From: Flabesymbios commensalis
Lineage: Eukaryota; Annelida; Polychaeta; Terebellida; Flabelligeridae
Direction of reading: 5' to 3'
Length of the DNA: 64,000 bases
NCBI GenBank assembly: GCA_964017125.1
Contig: OZ024911.1
Coordinates: forward strand, 38,677,917 to 38,741,916
In this document: piece by piece, positions 13,501 to 25,600 of the stretch
Layout: each line of letters begins with the position of its first letter
Position numbering within the stretch: position 1 is the first letter of the stretch
Program-made: the position numbers and the translations under genes
The notes under the pieces: generated by a model
The model's input: only the letters and a program-made list of their open reading frames with translations
Database searches by the model: none
What the model was told of the DNA's origin: nothing

Positions 13501-16500
13501 ATTTCTTTTTTACCCAAGTTATGCTGCGACTAGTATTAGCCTAGGCCTATAATTGCTGACATTTTTCTTAGGGTAGTCACTGCATCACTGAAAATAGTAG
13601 GCCCTAGGCCTACTGAATGAAAATTAGTTGAGAGTTGACCGAGACATCAGCGAAATACATTCACTCTTCCTTGCTCAATATGAACCCAAGTATCATAGGT
13701 ATCTGGGCATAATTATTTATGTTAGCCTAGTCTAGACTAACGTTATAGACTGATCATTCATGTCATTGTCTGTCCAACAGTAGGCTACTATCGATGGATT
13801 TTGTCCAAAAATGAAAATTTAAAGCTAAATTCCATTTTTGATTTTCAGTTTGAAAATATTTCTTTTATCATAACTTGAATATGGATTACTGTGCGCAAAT
13901 TATAAGCAAAATAAAATTATCTTGAAATTACTTTTTGCTATTTTTCATTTTTTGCTACTTATCATTTTCAGGTTGAAACAGCTTTGCAAGTTGATACAGC
14001 AACTTCATTTGAGTTGAGGCTGCATGCGGAAATTGTCACTGGAAGTGCTCCTTAAATCTTGGCAACTCTTGCTTGACTCAATTTGAAGAAGAAGACTAGC
14101 TAGGTGTTTATTGTTTTAAACCTTTTTTAACAGACATGTAATTCTCAAACTTTCACCTATTCATAAAATATATTTCTACTGACAGCAAGACACTACCGAT
14201 AATATGTAAGTCATTTCACATGAATATAATGTAATTCAAGTCACATGTAATGCTTCATTATTCCAATAGATACATTTTAGTAAAATTATTATAGCACATT
14301 TATGATATGAACTTCATTTGAGCTAAGTACAGTATTTAAAATTCATATGATTTGTATGGATATAGACTACTGTATAATATGTATGCCTATAATATAAGAT
14401 ATGAATAAACAGGTGGATAAAAATGATGGTTCAAAATGTCAAATGTCTTTTGTTTTTACATTCGGCAGGTACCAAAGAATAAAGTGATTTTGTTCAGAAA
14501 AGATCAAATTCTCACTGCAAAATGGCATGATAGTAAATATGTGCAGCTGCTAGCAATCTGACATTCCAGACTAGAAAACAAAAAAGTCACTAAATATGTA
14601 CAGTAAGCATGGTAAGGTTAGTATCATTAGCACAGGTTTAATTGTAAACGTAACCATATTCCCATTTCATAGCCCACCACAAAAAATATCTGATTATTGT
14701 CATACTCTTTTGTTAAATTGTCTGATATATCCTGCAAGTTGGAATCATGAAATAATCACTATATAAAAAACAAGCAAATCACATTTTTTTCTTTTTTTCA
14801 TTTCTTATTTTTTTGGTATTCACTGTCCTTCCCTTGTTTAAAATAAACACTAAGTTACAAACATTACCAGAATAATGGTCCTCATACATGTTATGCAGTT
14901 ATATTGTTCCATAAATTTCTGTCATATCCCAGCAGACACAAGATGTTGAATCAATCTTGGTCCACTGTATACAACATCGGACCAGCGTTGAACCAACATT
15001 CTTTGTAACCTTAATATATTTATTCAGTGAGATAAGTAAATGAATTGTTCAGTCTCAACATTAGGTATGTACATTTTTAAAATTTGTATCCTCATCCTGT
15101 GTGATCATCAGTTGTATCTTAAAGTTACCGGCTAGTATTGGAGTATTTGTTTCAAATAGCTATATCAGCAGATTTACAAGTTATTAACTATCACTATTAA
15201 CAACTGATTAGAATTTCCCAGCATTAAAAAAAAATTAAAGATTTTAATATCTGAAATTATTATGTTGGATGTAATAGCCTTTTCATTATTGTGTGTAATG
15301 TATGTTTCAGAAAATGATACCTGGAGTTGTAGATATTGTAGAAGAAAAGAATGGATGGTGTTGATTTGGATGACCAGATCTACATGACTTCTATTTGTTG
15401 CAGTGCACAGGAGTGTAAAATTGTGTACGGACTATAGTATAATTTTGTGGTCACTGGCGTATGATATAACTTTTTTTTACATCAAATCACAGAATAATCA
15501 GAGGCTGAATGAAGGAAGATCTTCTAAGTCTCAGTACACTTGTATCCTGAATAATTCATTGAAATGGATGAGGTCAATTTTGGATGGCTATATGACTATT
15601 TCTTAAAGTACACAACTGTGACATTGTGGGGAGAGGCTTGTCCATCCTCTGGGCTATGCTAGACCATAGTATAATGTTGTGGTCACTGGTGTATAATAAA
15701 ACATTTGATACCTCAAATCACTGAATAACCAGATGCTGAATAATTGTATTCTTAATTTGTGTACAAATGTATCTTGAATAATTCATTAGAAAAACACCAA
15801 AATCTACAAAATTTGACCTTGACATGACCTTCATGTGGCCTTGGTGTGATCAACAATAAATATCTAAATTGACAAATATTATCTCATAAATGTAATGTTG
15901 TTTTGAGTTTTTTTTTAAGTGTGTTGATTGGCATAGGACTATATTTTTATTCAAATTATCAGCAATTTTATCCACTTGAAGTTGTAGATCGCGGTAGCCT
16001 GCCAGACACAAGTTGGTAAAAATAAAATTAGTGCTATCCTGGTTCAAATTTCTACCAGTATAATATAAGCATATCAGTGTACTTTTATGCTAACCAATGT
16101 TACTTTTCAGTTTTCTTGGATTTGACCTTGAAATTACCTTGAGATGACCTTGCCATGACCTAGGGGTAACACCCATGAAGCCTAATTCCAACCCAGTTAA
16201 TCAAGTGGAAGCCTACTTGGGTTGGACTTCATAACATACATATATTAAATTAAAGTAAAGACCCTCGGTCTTAACCAGGCAATTATTGTGTTACTTTGTT
16301 CTTTTCTTCCATTAATTTCAAACAGGGGGCACATCAGGGTGATTCAATGGGATATTACCCCTCTAACCCCTTTATTACCCTTTTAACATCTTGGGGTATG
16401 CTTGATATACATCCATGGTAGGGTCCACGTGGGTTTCCTATTTCTTAGGCATCTCAAGTGTACAAAAGTGTAGCAAAAACAACTCAATTATGCTATTTCC

Positions 16501-19500
16501 CCCTCTTTTGTGTTGATTTGACCTGCTGCGACCTTGAGATGACCTTGCCATGGCCTTGAGGTAACACCTCTCAGAAGTACATCCGAAACCCATGTCCCCA
16601 TGTGTACTTTGGTTGGATTTCTTCACATGAAATTGAAGTATTGATCATTGGTCTAAGCACGGCCATCATTTTGTTATTTGGCCCATTTCAGACAGGGATG
16701 ACATAAGCATGATTTGTTGGGGTATGACCTCTTCAACACAAAAATACCCCTGTAATCTCTTGGGTATGCTTGGTATACATCCATGTTAGGGTCCGGCTGG
16801 GTTTTAGCCACCATGGGCATCTCAAGTGAACAAAATTGGAGCAGAAACAACAAAAATATGCTTTATTCAACGCTTTTGTATAGATTTGACTTTGCTGTGA
16901 CCTTGCTGTGACCTTGAGATGACCTTGCCATGACCTTGGGGAAACAGCTTTATAAAGCCCAACCCCAACCCTTTGGACCATGTGTGTACACAGTTTGGAC
17001 TTCATCACATAAAATTGAAGTATTTACCATTGGTCTAAACATGGCAATCGTTTTGTTATTTGGTCAATTTCTGCTATTTCAGACAGGGGTGACATATGGG
17101 TGATTTTCTGGGGTATAACCTCTCCAAACCCTATATCACCCCTGTAACCTCTTAGGGTATGTTTGGTATAACTCATTGTTGGTGTCTAGTTGGGTTTCAA
17201 CAATCATAGAAATCTCAATTGAACTAAATTTGAACAAAAACAGCAAAAATAAGCTATTTTCACCCCTTTGTGTTGATTTGACCTTGATGTGACCTTGAGA
17301 TGACCTTGCCATGACCTTGGGGTAACAGCTCTATGAAGCTCAACCCCAACCCATGTCATCATGCATATTTGGATTGGGCTTTATCAGATTTAATTAAAGT
17401 ACCGACCATTAGTCCAAACATGACAATCATTGTGTTTTTTGGTCCACTTATGCCATTTCAGACAGGGGTGACATCAAGGTGATTTAATGGGGTATCACCC
17501 CTCCAACCCTATATTTCCCCTTTAACCTCTTGTTTATGTTCAGTATAACTCCATGTTGGGGTCTAGGCGGGGTTCTACCATCACATACACTTCCAAGTTA
17601 ACAGAATTGGTAAAAAACATATATATTCTGCTCTTTTTAGTTGATTTGACCTTGCTGTGACCTCGAGATGACCTTGGGATGACCTTGAGATGACCTTGGG
17701 GTAACACCCCTCTTAAGCCCAACTCCAACCCATGTCACCATGTGTAATCGGGTTGGGTTCCATCCGATTTCATTTTTTATGTTAAATGAAACTGTTTTTC
17801 TTATATATATAAATTTGACAAATTTTGTGATTTCTTGTACAAGTTTACAATTTATCTTATTTTTAATGGTTACCTTTAAAGACAGTTTTCTCAATAGTAC
17901 TATGCCATCTAATTGGGTTGGACTTTTTTGTTTTGAGTAGCTGTATCTTTGGAAATACTCGTCCGATTTTCATACAATTTGTTTTAAAATGCACAGAACA
18001 TAAAGCGCTATCAGATGGTGGATTTTTTTCAAAAAACCTTATTTTCGAGAAGAGCCTGGTTTTGGCATGCTGCGTCACATATATTTGAGTATTTTGAATT
18101 TGGTCAGCTTCAACTAAATTACAACAAAACTAAATTATTCAGCATGTCAAGAGTTAAGTACTGTATTTCTATTTTCATATGTCTCCGTAAATCCATTTTT
18201 TTGATAAATATGATAGTGTACATATGAATATACCGCTGCCTAAATTTTAGGTAAATATTTGGGGGTAAAAAAACATTTGATTCGATAGAGCAATATTGTC
18301 TGACTATTATATTGTAACAAGGGCTGGATGTTATGTGTAAAGTTAATAAACAAAACACAGATTCCTTGATGATGGATACAGATTATTTGATACAAATTGT
18401 GGAACTGAATCTCAGTACCAAGTACAATATATTTAAGGTACAATCAATTTGTGTAGTGAAACATAAGCATGATAAACATGATAAAGAGCTCCATCTTTAT
18501 AATCATGGAGCAATTAATTTGATTTCAATCGAACATAGTTGTGCTATTACAAAAGCGTTGAAACCAAATGTATATTGTTTAAGAAAAAAACTGCTAAAAG
18601 ACAAGCCGCCAAAGCACATAAGTGGTCACTTGAATGAATCTGGCGTGGAGAGCTATAGTACCAAGCTACCAGAATGGTGCCAACTATCTGGGTAAGAAAA
18701 TACATGTTATAGCGTGCTAATAACTAAATAACAAACTGTCCTTTAAACTTGGGGTACCATTCAAGACGGATTACGGTGTCCCCCACGGCTCTGTCCTGGG
18801 AACACTCTTACTCACTCTATATACAACGCCCCTAAGTAGTGTGATTCGTAGGCATAATATCTGCCACCATCTGTGCGCTGATGACACACAGATTTATCTT
18901 TCTCTCTTCAAGACAGACCCTGAGATGTCACTGTCGTTGGTCCAGCAGTGCTTGCAAGACGTCTCTGACTGAATGATAGCAGGCAAACTAAAATTGAATC
19001 CTGACAAGACAGAATTTATACTAGTCGGCACTAAATCACAACGAGAAAAATTTAAAAAATATTTCCTCACAAAATTACTTGATCAGGATGTAACACCAAT
19101 CAATTTGGCACAAAATCCAGGGGTGGAATTTGACAAGGATTTCAATTTTGTGAAACATAATTATATCAAATGTCTGTCGATCATGCTACTATCATATTCA
19201 TATACACGATTTACGTCGCTTACGCAGGTGTTTAGCAACGGCTGTGACTAAGACAATTACAACGTCACTTGTTTCGAGCAAGCTAGACTACTGTAATTCT
19301 ATCCTATATAACATCCCAAATCGCGAAACGAACAAGCAGGGTGTTCAGAACTGCTTGGCCAGCGTTGGGACCCTGTTCCCCACGATTCTGCAGTGTCACA
19401 CCTTTGTTAAAATCCCTACACTGGCTCAATTCAGAATAAAATACAAAATATGCACCCTCACATATAAAGTTATACCAGAAATGCATAACCAGAAATGTAT

Positions 19501-22500
19501 CGCTCCGGCCTGTTGATTTCAGACAGTATGTTCACCAAATTGCATATAACTCATGTAGCGATCATGTATCATTAAATTGGCATTGTTAGTACAATTTTAA
19601 ATATTATATGGTAGTTGTAGGATGGTAATATCAATCAGATACCACGCTCAAACTGCCTGTCCACATGTATGTCCCGGGGTCCTCTGTGATAAACTCGTAA
19701 CGAAATTATTAAATTAGCTTGTAGCTATGACAACCAGCGTACTTCTCTCATGGGGCGCTTTGGTTTGTTGTTTGACCTCTTTGTGGAGAACTAGAAACGG
19801 TTGTGTTATTGCCAGTATGTGGTTCTGAAACGAATATCTGTGCACAGCTAAATAATACACACATGAAATATACTGGTATGTCTGTATAATGTTGGGTAGA
19901 AAATCTAAGATTGCTTGAGGCACAAAATACTGTGTGTTAACGACCAACACCTGGATGACTGTGTCCCGAAAAGCTCTCATCCAAGCAGCAGAAAAGAGCA
20001 GATAAAAATCGCACATAGGGGCCTATAGCTAAGCATACATAATATTATTATAGAGTACATATAGAGAACCATAGGTTTGCTCTTAGGAATCATATGTTTT
20101 CATACCAGCATATTTGAATCTTGGAAGTTCAAACTCAATGGTGGTCTCAAATTGACATTTTCCTTTGCTTACCACTATCTCCGATGCTGGCTCAACATTT
20201 AATAGGTCAACGCCTGATATGAGCGTGGGGTAATTGACAATAATTTATTTAAGGTGTTCCAGGTAATAGGCCATATGTAAAGTACAAGAATCCCGCATAA
20301 ATTGAAACACTAGACCCCACAGCTCAGCCCCACCCCCGCGGTCAATATGAACAAGAACTTGGACTGATTTTGCAGACTGTGAAATGTTCTGTACTGCACT
20401 ATACTACACTATCACACCGAATTACATCAAACATAAAATATCGAAATTTATCAGCTCATCAAATGAATGAATGAATAAATGAATGAATGAACGAACGAAC
20501 GAACGAACGAACGAACGAACGAACGAACGAACGAACGAACGAACGAACGAACGAACGAACGAATGGATGAATGCATGAATAAATAATAGAATGAATGAAT
20601 GAATGAATGAATGAATGAATGAATGAATGAATGAATGAATGAATGAATGAATGAATGAATGAATGAATGAATGAATGAATGAATGAATGAATGAATTAAT
20701 GAATGAATGAATGGTGCTGTAGGCCTGTCAACTAGTCTAACCATTTTACAACAAACCTCAAAACTGGTTCAATTATGAACCACCATCTACAACATTGAGC
20801 CAGTAAAGGAACATAAATTCAATGATTCCTATGCTAACATTCATAACTAATCGTGGTACATTATTGGGCCAGCGTTGCAGACGATGAACCAGCATCGGTT
20901 CAACGCCTGATGTTTACTGGGTTACTGAGCTGTAAAAGCTGAAATACGTCTGTGATTGAACAAAATCAACATTTTCTATGACACTTTCAAATATATTACT
21001 AATTTATTATAAATATACATTTGCAAAGCTGGCTCAACATTATGCCAACGTTGGTTCAACGCCTCGTGTTCATTAATACTGTTCATTGACTGGAACGTTC
21101 TCTAGCTGGGATACAGGGCGGGGGACATTGTGCAGTTGTTAAATCTGTCGGCTTGCTTGGAAAGTCGGAGATCGCGGGTTCAAACCCCGCTCTAGCATTA
21201 AAGTTTCAAAGAAACCAAATGTTTCTTTCCTGCTGACTCGTAAATATTCAATATTGTGGGGACCGGGACCGAGAGGTAACGAGCTCGGCATTAGACCGTC
21301 TGGAGGGCAGTGTCATCTCGTTCACCTCAGGCGGTTTTCCTAGCCCAGTTTAGCCTATATGTGCATAAAGGTGGCATAAAGCCCCATTCATTTCATTATC
21401 TGTGATACGGAACAGTAGACAGTCTAATACTAAAATAATCTAAGAGGTTTTTATTTAAAACCGTGACCAAACGTCCTGCAAAGATTGGTCTAAAACACAC
21501 TCTAAAGGGACGACCACCCCACCGCACCTCACGGCAGGGTGGCGCACCCCACGCGCAGGATGGCCACGGGCAGAGTGCCGCACCCCACGGACAGGGTGGC
21601 TAAGGGCAGGGTGCCGCACCCCGCGGGCAGGGTGGCCACGGGCGGAGTAGCAGATTGCCACCCTCCCGACATCTAAAAATCCCGCCACGCATATAATATA
21701 CCAGAAAATTAAATTTGGAATTTGTACTTGAAAAGGTGTGAATGATGGGCATTTTAACTCAGATCAGCGATTGTTTTAACTGATCGACAGTTAGTCTACA
21801 TTATTAACAAATTAATGGCTGATTGCATTAAAGTCTATAATTTTGTTGTCGGGTGGCTAAATGGTATAATATTGCCCATAGCAAACAATGGGTCATATAA
21901 GAAATATTTAGAAGTGAGTGTACTAGGTTTCTTTATTGGGCCCATTTTTGTCCGTTAACTACATTGTTTCAGATATATTATTGACCCACATCTCCGTGCA
22001 GACGACAAATCACGTTTGCACATTATAACTAACCCTTTCACGACTAACATAAAACTTGATGTTGTTCTAGGATAAAGGATAAACTATGTAATAATGTTGT
22101 CAGTGTATTTTTTCTTTTATATATATATTTTATAAAACAAGTAGTAGTCATATGGAGGTTTGCAATTACATGTATATATATAAATAAATGAATTTGAACA
22201 AACACAAAATCACACTGAAATTCATGATGAAGGGGAAGTGGGAGCTCATATGATATACACGCCTATCTACACCAATTGACAGCTAACAGAAGACGCTCAA
22301 CCAATGCTGTTTTAATGTTGGTACACAATCTACGGAGTTAAACCAGCATTGAACTAACATGGATATAACGTTTTGTGTTTGCTAGGAGGATGCCCGTAGA
22401 TGTAATTATTATTAGCGCTTATACACTATTGTACGTGATTATTATGTTCTCCACTAAGAGAGATTAAAATGTACACCTATGATCGATCAATAAATTAAAT

Positions 22501-22501
22501 T

Positions 22502-22581
<80 letters not shown>

Positions 22582-22617
22582 ATCGATCGATCGATCGATC
22601 GATCGATCGATCAATCG

Positions 22618-22655
<38 letters not shown>

Positions 22656-25600
22656 TATTTAATCAAGCAATCAATCAGTGAGTCAGTCAATAAATTATGG
22701 TGATATATTTTTTAATTAATTAATTAATTAATTAATTAATTAAAATTAATAATCATTTAATTAATTATTTAAATTAATTAATAAATTATGATTGAACAAG
22801 ACAGCATCGATTAACCTAGCTATATGTTGCCATGAAGGGACATTCATTTCAAGGTAGTGTAGCATTCTCGTTTAGTAATAAAACGACAAGAACAAGCCAT
22901 CATAGAATTCCCATGAATTTTGTGTAGCCTGTCATGCCTGGTGAAATTTCGTGTACAGCTTGTTTCTCCTCAGAACCACATGGCAATGCTGTGAGAAAAC
23001 ATGCAGATGGCACGTGCTCATGTTTTGGTCAATATGTAAATAAGGCACAGGAGCGCCGCATGTGCCCAGAAAGTGAACTAGGTCTACATGTATAGGCGGG
23101 ACATACATGTGAAATGGCAATTTTACCTTAATATTTGATGGATATTACTATCCAGCAACTACCATACAACATTACTAGTATTATTAAAAGCCGTAATTAA
23201 AAGATACATGATCGCTCTTTCTGATGACACCAGAACCAAGTTTATAGGTGAAATAGATTTTGAGTTATATGCAATTTGGTGAACATACTGTCTGAAATCA
23301 ACAGGCCGGAGCTATACATTTCTGGTTATGCATTTCTGGTAATACATAAATGTCAGCCAGTTTATCTCCACAATCCGCTTAAACCTTCGGCCAAGCTTTT
23401 CCCTCTTAAATCCTGTGTTCTGGCATGCTGGATCGAAGAATTGGAACGGCAAACGGACAATGATAATGAGCCTGATTCGGATTTCCAGCTCCGTTGAGCT
23501 CGGGACACCGATGATTTAGGCGCGTTAGAAGTTTTTCGTTTCATTTCATATACTAATACACGTTACATCACTACCCTTTATGCTACCAGTTCCAGTATCC
23601 AGACAACCATGTCATATGCTATATAAACAGGCATTGCTTAATGCAGTTATTATTTTCTAGACAACAATTCTATATCTAGCTTGTGTAAACTTTTCATTTT
23701 TTTACATATCACTGGTGATTTTTGCTAGTTCTAACCATGTTGTGATAGGGGAGCCCCATTCATTATGATTTACCATAGGACATCGATAACAGCACGGTAA
23801 CAGCGCTGCAAAAAGCTGCAGTGGCACAGTTGAGATTTTATATCACCATAATATAATAATGGCAAGTTTCGAAGTGTTGAACTTTACATTTGTGTCTGCT
23901 ATAATATGTATTCACCCAAATGTTATGTAGTTTGATGCTCGACCAGCGTCACATAGCCTACAGGAGGCATATTAAACCAACAATCATGGCTAAGCTTCCC
24001 ATGAATAGGCCTACGATAACTCATTGTTAATAAATATGTATATGCCGCCACTATGATATGTAGTACTACCCTAATGATTAATCGGACAAGTTGCTCATTC
24101 CCCCAATTGAACAATTGACCGATTGCTTGATACTTAGTAGGTCTAGTCATGATTTTAAATAATAATTTGATTTCTACGGTATCCTACGCCAATGACAATC
24201 GTTAACACAGTGTTTGCATATAAAGATGTAATCACAATGTAGGTCTTGGATTTGCAATTAAACTTTGTTTATACTATCACTTGACAATTTTTACCATATA
24301 ATATGTAAAAACTGCAATTGTTACACATTTCCTACATTTTTTACTATGGCATACCAAGCACAATAATATATATTATATATTATATATTACATATTTTTTG
24401 TTATAATGTAAAACAGTTATAAATGTCCTGCCAATCATTTTCTTTGTTTTCTAAGGTGGTTTTCCTGCTTTCTGGAGGATTTGTCGTGTCTCTTATTTAA
24501 CTGTGCGCACAGAAAATGACAATACACAATTTCTTTTTTTGTTATTTTATATTAGGATCAGTAATGACTAATGCATTCTAGATTTCATTGGTAATCAATA
24601 TATCACGGATTTAAATTAAGTATATAATTATATATTTTTTGTTATTATTGTAAAACAGTTATAAATAACCTTTCAATCATTTTCTTTGTTTTCTAAGGTG
24701 GTTTTCTTTCTTTTTGGAGGATTTGTTGTGTCTCTTATTTAACTGTGCTGATGAAGGGGTCACACAAGAAGACACGGAAGAAGTTTACAAATTTGTGCAA
24801 GACCTCAAGCCGCGTGTAACTATTTATGTGTTTAACATAGACGAATTTCAGACACAATGCATCTATATAAACCCTAATAAACGGTATGTAGATATTTTTT
24901 AAATATATATTTCTGGTATGAATTATTTCATCTGCCTGTGTGACTTACACGCATTACATTTATTAGTAAAATAATAGCCTGCAACACTATTGTACTGACA
25001 TAATAAACATGTCCGGCAATGACTTTCTATTTAAAGATAAGAAATTAATGCAAAATACTGTTGTTCCACCTATCAAGAGTAGACTATACACTTTTTATAT
25101 CATTCTTTTGAAAAGGTGTAGCTTCTAAGACTTATTTTTAAATTCCATTGTACACCACATCAAATACATTACCTAACAATCTTGACCATAAGTGTAACTT
25201 TGTTTTGTGCTGTCGTTAACTCTTGTAGCGCGGGGATCGACTTTTGACGCCTATATTCTGACATCTAAAGTGGATCAAGGTATTCGAATGAAGCGGAAAG
25301 AGCTGACTAAGACATTTATGATCATTTCAAATCTCCATGTTTTATAAAAAAAATATTTCAGCGCTTTAACCCTTTCAAGCCTGAATTTACCATTGTCATC
25401 TTCATCAACTACAAGCCGCGAATTGCTGTCGCAATTCTCGGCTTGTAGTGAATAAAGATGACTTGAAGTGGGTGAGAAATGGAAAAAAATAGTGTTATTA
25501 TTAACCAGTTCCATATAAGAAATCGTTCTGAAACCCCCTAATTTGAGAAAATGTAGGTCATTTTTCAGAGATGCGAAATGATGCTTTAATGCATCATGAG

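Noticed and set aside
18333-18583. Upstream part of the open frame containing exon 7
   Set aside because: Similarity to TBK1 starts exactly after the TTTAAG acceptor at 18583; the upstream part shows none.
19714-20016. 100-codon minus-strand frame
   Set aside because: No family, no splice sites in phase; likely chance.
20451-20744. 97-codon minus-strand frame made of repeated HSFI
   Set aside because: Pure translation of the AATG/AACG microsatellites.
21118-21195. tRNA gene
   Set aside because: Good B box but poor A box and no acceptor stem; it continues into a SINE body.
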